A DNA stretch of 34,108 bases from a virus. Both the position numbers and the translations under genes were made by a program. The stretch lies in the IMG/VR virus record IMGVR_UViG_3300042465_002345, positions 1 through 34,108 of that record. One strand, 5' to 3'. Each line of letters begins with the position of its first letter. Within the stretch, counting starts at the first letter, position 1. The notes beneath the pieces were generated by a model that saw only the letters and a program-made list of their open reading frames with translations, was not told the DNA's origin and made no database searches. Of the stretch, positions 1 to 4,581 are shown piece after piece.

Positions 1-14
1 CAAATTGTCGGGGT

Positions 15-227
15 CTACGACACCCGCCACACCCTAACTCCCTCGACTTCTTTCCTCGCTATGAACTGCATCCCTAACCGCTTGGATGCCCTGTAATTGG
101 CATTGCACACCACTTGCAATTTCCCGCTGTCCACAAAGAAACTGTCGCCAATATCCATACTGGCGTATGGATACCGCTTCTTGGCTTCAGGCAGCGGCAC
201 TGACTTCTCTACTTCTAAGTTAATCAT
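15..227 (-). CDS. DUF7303-type phage protein (left copy)
   Basis: A 70-residue protein with no signal peptide or membrane segment. It has the pattern common in small phage proteins: an N-terminal VEKSVPLPE segment, YPY followed by a GDSFFV core, and a C-terminal GVRVWRV ending; I recognise this as the DUF7303 type, of unknown function. The start is set by GAGGGAT seven bases upstream of the ATG. It is a second version of the gene at 33660-33872; the ends of the two proteins are identical and the middle differs (KRYPYASMDIG here, KRYPYKEMEIG there). If the genome is circular, this and the right copy are one locus, the first gene of the leftward late operon. Confidence 0.8.
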   Translation of the reverse strand: MINLEVEKSVPLPEAKKRYPYASMDIGDSFFVDSGKLQVVCNANYRASKRLGMQFIARKEVEGVRVWRVS

Positions 228-263
228 ATCTATCCCTCATAACCAATATACACACTATAGACG

Positions 264-292
264 AAAAAAAGGGACCCCACAAGGGAGGTCCC
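264..292 (-). terminator. Leftward intrinsic terminator
   Basis: Read on the minus strand, a GGGACC/GGTCCC stem (271-276 with 287-292, 10-base loop) is followed directly by seven U residues (264-270). It lies upstream of the gene at 15-227, so it would stop leftward transcripts arriving from the early region and insulate the late operon. The right-hand copy of this locus carries an unrelated tandem terminator at the same place. Confidence 0.7.
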
Positions 293-295
293 AAA

Positions 296-349
296 ATGAC
301 TACGCCAAGCGAGAAAGAATGCGTAGCCAACACAGAAGGAGAATCATGA
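296..349 (+). CDS. Possible 17-residue leader peptide
   Basis: A 17-codon ORF beginning MTTPSEKECV, preceded by AAGGGAGG nine bases upstream and ending in an ATGA overlap with the next small ORF (ATG at 346). The same ORF exists in the right-hand repeat (from 33981) with one Glu to Lys change. The Shine-Dalgarno site and the coupled overlap favour translation; the tiny size and lack of a family make it uncertain. Confidence 0.3.
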   Translation: MTTPSEKECVANTEGES

Positions 350-589
350 CGATTCCGAAAACGAGATTACCAGAATCTCAGAAAAACACATATTTTTTTT
401 GGGGGGAAACATGAATGGGGCACTCACCCACAGACCCCCAAGCCCCACTCAAAGGGCAACAGGCGGCGTGTCATCGTATGCAAGCTGTCAACCCCTACCC
501 AGAGTCCAGAACTGGCTAACGTAGGCAGTCTGATGCCATGCAATGCAGGTAATCAGTCATCACAGGGCGACCCAATACCCAATTGTTAA
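346..589 (+). pseudogene. Frameshifted left allele of a small ORF
   Basis: An ATG at 346 with AAGGAG upstream opens an ORF that stops at 412-414 after 22 codons. The right-hand copy of the same ATG (34031) has one base fewer near the start and stays open; if the ends are joined that frame continues from 425 to a TAA at 587-589, giving about 80 residues. In this left copy the downstream frame (RDYQNLRK, then HEWGTHPQTP, then MPCNAGNQSS) is intact but has no in-frame ATG. The frame crosses T8 and G6 runs at 393-406. An overlapping ORF in another frame, 411-524, is also open. Coding status is uncertain. Confidence 0.35.
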
Positions 590-607
590 ATCTCGGAGGG
601 CAGAGAG

Positions 608-636
608 TTGACAATCACTCAAGCTATCCGTTTAAT
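608..636 (+). promoter_or_regulatory. Early sigma70-type promoter P608
   Basis: Consensus -35 TTGACA (608-613), 17-base spacer and TTTAAT (631-636, five of six matching TATAAT). It points into the early region, with transcription expected from about 643. The -35 is followed by AATCACT, resembling the AATCTA(C/T) that follows the -35 of the other early promoters. Confidence 0.65.
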
Positions 637-639
637 GAT

Positions 640-769
640 AGGTTAGTGCTTAATATATTTAATACAGTACATACTCATACTATATAGTTATGATGTTTAT
701 ATGTTTATTATAATATATAGTAACTATGATATGTAGATAATCGATAAATAAATACAATATATTTATCCA
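640..769. other. AT-rich stretch between early promoters
   Basis: About 130 bases made almost only of A and T, without a plausible gene. It contains related short repeats, TATATAGTTATGAT near 680 and TATATAGTAACTATGAT near 713, plus several TAATATAT-type words. Such a segment could be a DNA-unwinding element or regulator-binding region; no initiator gene is recognisable in the genome, so an origin role is only an inference. Confidence 0.3.
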
Positions 770-797
770 TTGACATAATCTATATAATCACTATAAT
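770..797 (+). promoter_or_regulatory. Early sigma70-type promoter P770
   Basis: TTGACA (770-775), 16-base spacer and perfect TATAAT (792-797). Expected transcription start is about 804, giving a leader that carries the TTCCTAACC element before the ATG at 843. The spacer begins TAATCTATATAA, almost the same as in the promoter at 2823 (TAATCTACATAA), suggesting a shared regulator or duplicated promoter. Confidence 0.85.
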
Positions 798-819
798 AGG
801 TATCAGCAACAAAGAAATG

Positions 820-836
820 TTCCTAACCTTTCGGAG
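820..836 (+). promoter_or_regulatory. TTCCTAACC leader element 1
   Basis: TTCCTAACC at 820-828 followed by GGAG at 833-836 and the ATG at 843. First of five early leaders with the same nine-base word, 14 to 20 bases before a start codon. Confidence 0.6.
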
Positions 837-842
837 ATAACC

Positions 843-920
843 ATGCAATCAATCATAGATACTGTTGTCGTAATAGTTCTATCTTTATCATTTCTTAAAG
901 TTTTAACACTTTTTATTTAA
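843..920 (+). CDS. 25-residue membrane peptide
   Basis: A 25-codon gene starting MQSIIDTVVV and ending LKVLTLFI. Residues 4 to 25 are almost all hydrophobic, so it should insert as one transmembrane helix. The start is supported by GGAGATAACC directly upstream and by the TTCCTAACC leader; it is the first gene after promoter P770. No family is recognisable. Together with 932-1102, 1409-1495 and 2341-2454 it makes a set of tiny early membrane proteins, a kind often found among phage host-takeover genes, but the role here is unknown. Confidence 0.6.
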   Translation: MQSIIDTVVVIVLSLSFLKVLTLFI

Positions 921-931
921 GGAAAAACAAA

Positions 932-1102
932 ATGATTCACTTCAAAGATTCTACCGCTCTGATTTTAATTTCGATAATGTTTTTCATTCTCACAATCTTA
1001 GCCTGTCTTGGCTCTGCTCCAATACTTGGTTGTCTTGCATTATGTATTTCAGGTTTAACGATTATGGCATTCGGTTTTTATAATTTATCTAACGATAATT
1101 AA
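932..1102 (+). CDS. 56-residue two-helix membrane protein
   Basis: A 56-codon gene beginning MIHFKDSTAL. Two hydrophobic stretches, about residues 8-28 and 30-50, are separated by a short GSAP turn, so it is predicted to be a hairpin inner-membrane protein with a charged tail (NLSNDN). GGAAAAAC upstream is a weak ribosome site, and the gene lies 11 bases after the previous stop, suggesting coupling. A hairpin (1111-1129) follows. Function unknown. Confidence 0.6.
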   Translation: MIHFKDSTALILISIMFFILTILACLGSAPILGCLALCISGLTIMAFGFYNLSNDN

Positions 1103-1110
1103 ACAAAGCT

Positions 1111-1129
1111 TGCCAGAGCTTATCTGGCA
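1111..1129 (+). terminator. Weak terminator or attenuator hairpin
   Basis: Perfect seven-base inverted repeat TGCCAGA/TCTGGCA with a five-base loop, followed only by TTTCC. It sits between two early genes and directly abuts the TTTCCTAACC leader, so partial termination or RNA processing is more likely than full termination. Confidence 0.4.
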
Positions 1130-1147
1130 TTTCCTAACCTTTTGGAG
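1130..1147 (+). promoter_or_regulatory. TTCCTAACC leader element 2
   Basis: TTTCCTAACC (1130-1139), TTTT, then GGAG (1144-1147) before the ATG at 1155. Spacing between the word and GGAG is four bases, the same as in element 1. Confidence 0.6.
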
Positions 1148-1154
1148 ACTTACT

Positions 1155-1406
1155 ATGATTGCAATTCACACTAAATGCTTGCCAGTTACTAACACTCGCG
1201 GCACTCGTATCAAGGCTTACACGTCAAGCGGCTTTGAAGCAACTATTTCTTATCCATACGCTGAATCATACGAGCAAGCACACTTTCAAGCCGTAAAAGC
1301 ACTCATTGAAAAGCACAAATTAGACTGGAATCTAGACAATATGCGCTTTGGTGATAGTGCCGACGGCAAGGGCTACGTGTTCTGTTTTGACCATTCAAAG
1401 GTATAA
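1155..1406 (+). CDS. Small early protein, unknown
   Basis: An 83-residue soluble protein starting MIAIHTKCLP. The ATG at 1155 is chosen over an upstream TTG at 1110 because it is preceded by the TTCCTAACC leader and GGAG, and because the TTG lies in the hairpin. The sequence mixes a beta-like N-terminus (RIKAYTSSGFEATISYPY) with a helical middle rich in Ala and Lys, and resembles small phage proteins that act on host factors only in size and location. No motif allows a function to be assigned. Confidence 0.75.
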   Translation: MIAIHTKCLPVTNTRGTRIKAYTSSGFEATISYPYAESYEQAHFQAVKALIEKHKLDWNLDNMRFGDSADGKGYVFCFDHSKV

Positions 1407-1408
1407 CC

Positions 1409-1495
1409 ATGCCTAATTCATTTACTGAAATGTTAATGGGCTTAATTGGATTTTTAGTTCTATGGGGCTTTCTTGTTCTTTTGCTTTCTTTCTAA
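1409..1495 (+). CDS. 28-residue membrane peptide
   Basis: A 28-codon gene, MPNSFTEMLM then a continuous hydrophobic stretch to the C-terminus (LIGFLVLWGF and on), predicted to be a single transmembrane helix. It begins two bases after the previous stop codon, so translation is probably coupled. The stop region (TTTCTAAC) continues into the TAGGGGATAACC ribosome site of the next gene. Function unknown. Confidence 0.5.
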   Translation: MPNSFTEMLMGLIGFLVLWGFLVLLLSF

Positions 1496-1509
1496 CTTAG
1501 GGGATAACC

Positions 1510-1695
1510 ATGATTCAATTATCTGATGAAATATCTATCTATTGGCACTTTACTGACATTCAAGAAGTCGACGATTCATTGACTGATGATGAAGCTAGAC
1601 AAGTTTTACAGCTAATCAAAAAGAACCATGATGCAACCATTGGCATTAATTGGGACATTATTAGGGCATGGATTGATTATTTTAAAACTGTTTAG
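1510..1695 (+). CDS. 61-residue acidic early protein
   Basis: Starts MIQLSDEISI with a strong TAGGGGATAACC ribosome site. The middle is acidic (EVDDSLTDDEA) and predicted helical, and the C-terminus is aromatic (WDIIRAWIDYF). No membrane segment and no family that I recognise. Acidic small early phage proteins are often host-protein inhibitors or DNA mimics, but nothing here proves that. Confidence 0.7.
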   Translation: MIQLSDEISIYWHFTDIQEVDDSLTDDEARQVLQLIKKNHDATIGINWDIIRAWIDYFKTV

Positions 1696-1712
1696 AGACG
1701 TTTTACCACTTA

Positions 1713-1738
1713 GGGGTTACCTGACTATGGGTAACCCT
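1713..1738 (+). terminator. Hairpin after the acidic gene
   Basis: An eight-base perfect inverted repeat, GGGTTACC (1714-1721) with GGTAACCC (1730-1737), eight-base loop, followed by TATTTAAT. The tail is A/T rich but not a clean U-run, so it may be a leaky terminator or an RNA-processing site that splits the early operon. Confidence 0.45.
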
Positions 1739-1758
1739 ATTTAATCGCCGTATACGCC

Positions 1759-1776
1759 GTTTAAAGGGGTTTAAAC
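1759..1776 (+). promoter_or_regulatory. Ribosome site displayed in a hairpin loop
   Basis: GTTTAAA (1759-1765) and TTTAAAC (1770-1776) are a perfect inverted repeat whose four-base loop is the GGGG of the Shine-Dalgarno site; the ATG follows at 1777. The weak stem would sit over the initiation region and could bind a regulator or modulate initiation. Confidence 0.5.
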
Positions 1777-2022
1777 ATGGGTAAGTTAAAAAACCAAATG
1801 ATTGATATTGAATTAGAAGTCCAGAATCGGGTATTTAAACGATTAGAGACTATGAGAGACATTGAACTGTTAGCTAGTTCAGTTAATCCGGCTGTCGGGC
1901 TTTTAGAGGGCAGGGAATGGATTCCAGCAAATAATACTGATGTCACGCGCACTTGGCGTCGATTCGGCTGGCGTCCCATTGCTGAAATCAAAGCAGAAGG
2001 GAAGGAGATTAATAAAAAATGA
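1777..2022 (+). CDS. 81-residue early protein, unknown
   Basis: Starts MGKLKNQMID. The N-terminal half is predicted helical (IELEVQNRVFKRLETMRDIE) and the C-terminal half contains TRTWRRFGW, a basic aromatic segment that could contact nucleic acid. The start is fixed by AAAGGGG in the loop just upstream. It overlaps the next gene by ATGA. No family is recognised. Confidence 0.7.
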   Translation: MGKLKNQMIDIELEVQNRVFKRLETMRDIELLASSVNPAVGLLEGREWIPANNTDVTRTWRRFGWRPIAEIKAEGKEINKK

Positions 2023-2213
2023 ATGAAAAAGACATTGTGCGATTAGCAGAAGAAGCAGAGTTATGGTTGCATACCGATAGAAAGTATGAAGCTGTAGAGA
2101 AGTTTGCCAACTTAGTCGCAGCAGCAGAGCGCGAAGCGTGTGCTGTTATTGCTTTTAACGCTAAAACATACATTGAAGCAGCCGAGGCCATCCGCGCAAG
2201 GGGGCAGGGATGA
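2019..2213 (+). CDS. Small helical phage protein
   Basis: A 64-residue, almost entirely helical protein: LAEEAELW near the N-terminus, KFANLVAAAEREAC in the middle and AEAIRARG at the C-terminus. The AAAEREAC plus AIRARG pattern is widespread in small phage proteins of unknown function, often next to recombination genes. It overlaps both neighbours by ATGA, showing tight translational coupling. Confidence 0.75.
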   Translation: MNEKDIVRLAEEAELWLHTDRKYEAVEKFANLVAAAEREACAVIAFNAKTYIEAAEAIRARGQG

Positions 2214-2341
2214 GTCTACAGTGCTATCGATGCAGTATTAAATTAAAACTAGGTGAAATTTACTATAGTGATGCGCCTAACATTATTTACCATTGGAAAT
2301 GCTATATAGCGGACATGAATGAACTTTTTAAAATCAAATAA
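2210..2341 (+). CDS. 43-residue zinc-finger-like protein
   Basis: Starts MSLQCYRCSI in an ATGA overlap with the previous gene. C5 and C8 form a CxxC knuckle, and H29 with C32 (HWKC) form a second pair about 20 residues later, the spacing of a treble-clef or LIM-like zinc site. It is too small for an enzyme and is probably a nucleic-acid or protein adaptor. It shares its stop with the next start (TAATG). Confidence 0.6.
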   Translation: MSLQCYRCSIKLKLGEIYYSDAPNIIYHWKCYIADMNELFKIK

Positions 2342-2454
2342 TGCTTACTATTATTTTCACATTATTAATATCGGGGATATTTATGGGGATGGGAATAATG
2401 CTTTTGACAATCGTTGCATGGATTCTTTGGACTTTTTTAACGCCGCCTGATTGA
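2341..2454 (+). CDS. 37-residue membrane peptide
   Basis: Starts MLTIIFTLLI at a TAATG junction. Residues 2 to 34 are hydrophobic with a GIFMGMG bend near residue 15, so one long or two short transmembrane helices are expected, ending TPPD. It closes the first early operon; the TTGACA of the next promoter overlaps its last codons. Function unknown. Confidence 0.5.
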   Translation: MLTIIFTLLISGIFMGMGIMLLTIVAWILWTFLTPPD

Positions 2455-2480
2455 CAATCTACCCCCCGCGCGTGTAGATT
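2451..2480 (+). promoter_or_regulatory. Probable promoter P2451 with inverted repeat
   Basis: TTGACA (2451-2456), 18-base spacer and TAGATT (2475-2480, four of six matching). The spacer and -10 are spanned by an inverted repeat AATCTAC/GTAGATT. The -35 runs straight into AATCTAC, the word also found after the -35 of the promoters at 770 and 2823. Transcription would start near 2487, just upstream of the long hairpin. Confidence 0.45.
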
Positions 2481-2486
2481 CGGGCT

Positions 2487-2584
2487 GTTGTCGTGGAAAA
2501 CAACAAGTCAAGGCCGTTTGAATCTGTCTCTTGCCCCGCCGATAAAGGGGTTTCCACCAAGAGGCAGTTTCAAGCGGCTTTTTT
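2487..2584 (+). ncRNA. Candidate short RNA ending in a long hairpin
   Basis: If promoter P2451 is active, it would give an RNA of about 98 bases with a small hairpin (TGTTGT/ACAACA) and then the giant terminator hairpin. The loop of the latter contains CCCC and AAAGGGGTTT; the second is identical to the ribosome site of the gene at 1777, and CCCC is complementary to the GGGG ribosome sites used throughout this phage. No protein ORF with a ribosome site fits here. An sRNA or decoy role is inference. Confidence 0.35.
2511..2584 (+). terminator. Long intrinsic terminator of the first early operon
   Basis: The arm GCCGTTTGAA-T-CTGTCTCTTG (2513-2533) pairs with CAAGAGGCAG-T-TTCAAGCGGC (2558-2578): about 20 pairs with two G-U wobbles and one central T-T mismatch. 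A 24-base loop holds an inner CCCC/GGGG. Six U residues follow (2579-2584). This is much longer than a usual terminator stem and could also be an RNase III substrate. Confidence 0.8.
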
Positions 2585-2744
2585 GTTGCCCATAACAATC
2601 GCCCATTATGTCGGGGACTCAACGACAGGTAGCGGGGGACAGTCGGTACTGTGGGAAAGCGTTGAGATACCGAACATGGCGGCGAAGTCAGCACCATGAC
2701 GCGAAAGGCTGGCGAGTATGTGCGGCTCCGTCCGGCATTAAAGG
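2585..2744 (+). other. Non-coding, possibly structured region
   Basis: About 160 bases, richer in G and C than the flanks, between two long hairpins. CTCAACG (near 2618) pairs perfectly with CGTTGAG (near 2660), enclosing ACAGT-CGGT-ACTGT; an alternative CGGTA/TACCG pairing would exclude the inner stem. A 47-codon ORF from ATG 2608 has no ribosome site and I do not support it as a gene. No known riboswitch or tRNA pattern is visible. Confidence 0.35.
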
Positions 2745-2779
2745 AACTTAGTCATCCGTCTAAGGATGGCTGAGTTTTG
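2745..2779 (+). terminator. Second long hairpin with U-run
   Basis: ACTTAGTCATCC (2746-2757) pairs over all 12 positions with GGATGGCTGAGT (2764-2775), including two G-U pairs, around a six-base loop, and is followed by TTTG. It lies just upstream of promoter P2823 and would end any RNA made from the region before it. Confidence 0.6.
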
Positions 2780-2822
2780 CTCACCATCTGGCATAGGTGT
2801 AGTAAAGGGTTATGAAGATATG

Positions 2823-2851
2823 TTGACACTAATCTACATAACCTATATATT
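2823..2851 (+). promoter_or_regulatory. Strong promoter of the recombination operon, P2823
   Basis: Consensus TTGACA (2823-2828), exactly 17 bases, TATATT (2846-2851). Start expected near 2858, so the TTTCCTAACC element (2861) would be almost at the 5' end of the RNA. The spacer contains TAATCTACATAA, and CTACA/TGTAG flank the -10 as an inverted repeat, a possible operator. Confidence 0.85.
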
Positions 2852-2860
2852 GTAGTTGTA

Positions 2861-2880
2861 TTTCCTAACCATCAAAGGGG
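2861..2880 (+). promoter_or_regulatory. TTCCTAACC leader element 3
   Basis: TTTCCTAACC (2861-2870) then ATCAAAGGGG and the ATG at 2886. It begins three bases after the predicted transcription start of P2823. Confidence 0.6.
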
Positions 2881-2885
2881 TAACT

Positions 2886-3122
2886 ATGAAACTTTGCATT
2901 GACTGCAAGCATTTGAAAGACCGTAAGTGTCACCATCCCATAACTGGCATTGACTTGGTTGAAGGCGGTATCCGCACAGAAACCGCAGCCGTTATGCGTC
3001 TTGATTCTCAACTATGTAAGACCGAAGCACTATTGTTTGAAGCAATGGAGCCTGTCATCTATGACCTTGCTGCACTATTTCCAGACACCATATTTCCTAA
3101 CATCAAGGGAGAATCCCAATGA
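2886..3122 (+). CDS. Small zinc-binding early protein
   Basis: A 78-residue protein starting MKLCIDCKHL. C4 and C7, then C15 and nearby H16 and H17 (KCHHP), form a metal-binding knuckle; the CxDCKHL start followed by C(x)HP and a later Cys is a pattern common in small phage proteins. The start at 2886 is set by AAAGGGGTAACT. First gene of the recombination operon; it overlaps the next gene by ATGA, and its last codons contain another CCTAAC leader. Confidence 0.75.
   Translation: MKLCIDCKHLKDRKCHHPITGIDLVEGGIRTETAAVMRLDSQLCKTEALLFEAMEPVIYDLAALFPDTIFPNIKGESQ
3093..3110 (+). promoter_or_regulatory. TTCCTAAC leader element 4
   Basis: TTTCCTAACATCAAGGGAG lies inside the 3' end of the preceding gene, before the ATG at 3119. 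Apart from two single-base gaps it matches element 3 (TTTCCTAACCATCAAAGGGG), although here it also has to encode protein. Confidence 0.5.
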
Positions 3123-3340
3123 CCATCCAAACCATGAACCTAGAAGGTTTCAGCCCAATAAGCGTTCAAGACCTTCTTAGACCATTTGATAAGGTTGAAT
3201 ACTCAGCATTTGAAAGAAGTTTGATTGAAGAAAAAGCTCAAATGCGTGACCAGATAGAAATGCTTGAACGCGAGGTAGACCGTCAGGAAACAATCATTGA
3301 CGCTCTTGTTAAAGCAATTAAAGTTATTGAGAGAGGTTAA
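3119..3340 (+). CDS. Coiled-coil small protein
   Basis: 73 residues starting MTIQTMNLEG; residues 30-70 form a continuous charged heptad-like helix (EEKAQMRDQIEMLEREVDRQ). This implies a dimeric coiled coil. No enzymatic motif. Coupled to the previous gene by ATGA and followed two bases later by another coiled-coil gene, so the two may form a complex. Function unknown. Confidence 0.7.
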   Translation: MTIQTMNLEGFSPISVQDLLRPFDKVEYSAFERSLIEEKAQMRDQIEMLEREVDRQETIIDALVKAIKVIERG

Positions 3341-3342
3341 TC

Positions 3343-3672
3343 ATGACTACCAAACAAACACCAAAAAAGGGCAGAGGAAGACCCAAGAAGGTAGTCAACA
3401 TCCAAGATGAAAAGCTGGCTGATTTAGAAACCATCAGTAAACAAAAAAAACGTATTGATTATCTAAATGAACAAGCAATAAAACTTCATAAAGATAATGT
3501 TCAGTTTAGAAAAAAATTAGAGGAAGCTGTCAGCAAAATTGAACGTGCAAATGGTTACATTGCAGATTTAACTGAAAAACTAAAGGACGCAGAAAAAGAA
3601 ATGAATAAACAAGACAGGATTATCTTGTTGCTTTCTAAGATTTTATTCCTAACCAATGGAGGTAACATTTAA
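3343..3672 (+). CDS. AT-hook plus coiled-coil protein
   Basis: 109 residues. The N-terminus has a clear AT-hook core, GRGRPKK at residues 10-16, known to bind the minor groove of AT-rich DNA. Residues 25-95 are a long charged coiled coil, and the C-terminus (ILLLSKILFL) is hydrophobic. A dimeric AT-rich DNA binder is therefore likely; the AT-rich stretch at 640-769 is an obvious candidate target, but that link is inference. Its stop overlaps the next start (TAATG). Confidence 0.75.
   Translation: MTTKQTPKKGRGRPKKVVNIQDEKLADLETISKQKKRIDYLNEQAIKLHKDNVQFRKKLEEAVSKIERANGYIADLTEKLKDAEKEMNKQDRIILLLSKILFLTNGGNI
3645..3662 (+). promoter_or_regulatory. TTCCTAACC leader element 5
   Basis: ATTCCTAACCAATGGAGG within the end of the preceding gene, ten bases before the ATG at 3672. 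The word is retained even though it must also encode FLTNG. Confidence 0.5.
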
Positions 3673-4574
3673 TGGCTAACGCACAATCAGATTTCGCACC
3701 AGAGGTACGCAATAGCGCATGGTGGAGCGGTGACAGTAGAAAAGCAGCCAACGGTAGAGGTAATGAAGCTGTCCTAGAGAAGCTAGGATTGAAAGAGCGT
3801 CCAGACCTGTCTCAAGTGGAAGCTGTCCAAATGGGTCACGTTATGCAGCCAACTATCGGCAGACTAGCCCAAGACAAGTTAAAGATTGAATTGAAGGACG
3901 CCGACTATGCTCTTACACATCCGAAAGAGGAATGGCTTAAATCTCACTTTGACTTTATCTCTGCCGACGGCAAGGTACTTGTTGAAGCGAAAAATTACAA
4001 CGCTGCGGTACGCAACAAATTCGATGCAGAAGCCCTTATCATCCCTCCGGCTGATATGGCGCAGCTTATTCATGAAGCTGCTTGCCATAACGTGCAAAAG
4101 ATTGTCCTTGCAGTCCTATTCGGTGGGCAAAACTTTGAGACGTTCGAGTTTAATATTTCCGAAGCTCAAAAAGAGGAACTAATCAAAGATATGGCTAAGT
4201 TTTGGGGTGCTGTAGCCACTAAAACACCCCTAGAAGCTGAAAACACCGAGCAGACCAAGCTCATCTACGCCCAAGATGCCGGAACGTCTGTAGTGGCTCC
4301 TCAGCCGATTGAGAAAGCAGCCGAAGCTCTGAAGTTTATTAAAGATGAAATCAAGCGTCTTGAGGAAAAAGAGGAGCATCTGGTAACAGCGTTGCAAAAC
4401 CATATGCAATGGAGTTCTGAATTAGTATCTTTCGATGGAAAAGTTCTCGCTACATGGAAAAACAGCAAAGGCAGCAAACGATTCGACGCTAAGTTATTCC
4501 AAGCCCAACACCCCGACATTTACGAGAAGTTTGTCTCGGAAACGGCAGGTTCTCGCCGCTTCTTACTCAAGTGA
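3672..4574 (+). CDS. YqaJ-like phage exonuclease
   Basis: A 300-residue member of the YqaJ/lambda-exonuclease type of PD-(D/E)XK nucleases, which digest one strand of linear double-stranded DNA for recombination. Visible are the N-terminal GRGNEAVLEKLGL region, D94 in HFDF, E105 and K107 in VEAKN (the ExK core), and Q131 in QLIHEA followed by a beta strand LAVLFGG. The usual Glu of the helix-1 motif is replaced by Gln in MGHVMQP. The C-terminal third is an extra helical domain (DEIKRLEEKEEHL). It lies two genes upstream of a RecT-like protein, the classic exonuclease and annealase pairing. Confidence 0.85.
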   Translation: MANAQSDFAPEVRNSAWWSGDSRKAANGRGNEAVLEKLGLKERPDLSQVEAVQMGHVMQPTIGRLAQDKLKIELKDADYALTHPKEEWLKSHFDFISADGKVLVEAKNYNAAVRNKFDAEALIIPPADMAQLIHEAACHNVQKIVLAVLFGGQNFETFEFNISEAQKEELIKDMAKFWGAVATKTPLEAENTEQTKLIYAQDAGTSVVAPQPIEKAAEALKFIKDEIKRLEEKEEHLVTALQNHMQWSSELVSFDGKVLATWKNSKGSKRFDAKLFQAQHPDIYEKFVSETAGSRRFLLK

Positions 4575-4581
4575 GGCTGAT

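Larger units (their letters stand above)
1..424. repeat. Left copy of an imperfect terminal direct repeat
   Basis: This segment matches 33646-34108 in the same orientation, and the match ends on the last base of the window. Identical blocks (1-113, 185-271, about 294-335, and 361 to 424) alternate with diverged blocks (114-184, 272-292) and a one-base length difference near 357. It contains a leftward gene, a leftward terminator and tiny rightward ORFs. A true phage terminal repeat should be identical at both ends, so overlap of two strain variants during assembly is the simplest explanation; a real tandem duplication is the alternative. Confidence 0.9.

Noticed and set aside
97-414. Long rightward ORF antisense to the first gene
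   Set aside because: It runs through the reverse strand of the DUF7303-type gene and a terminator, and only its last part (from 346) has a ribosome site.
485-491. TGTCAA read as a leftward TTGACA box
   Set aside because: No -10-like sequence at 16 to 18 bases on the leftward side.
1110-1154. TTG start extending the gene at 1155
   Set aside because: It lies in a hairpin and lacks a ribosome site, while ATG 1155 has GGAG and the conserved leader.
2437-2697. Leftward ORF of about 86 codons, and a rightward one at 2493-2699
   Set aside because: Both cross the long hairpin and have no ribosome site; composition (many Arg, Ser, Pro) is that of a structured non-coding region.
2608-2751. 47-codon ORF starting ATG 2608
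   Set aside because: No ribosome site and it ends inside the second hairpin; retained only as something to test.
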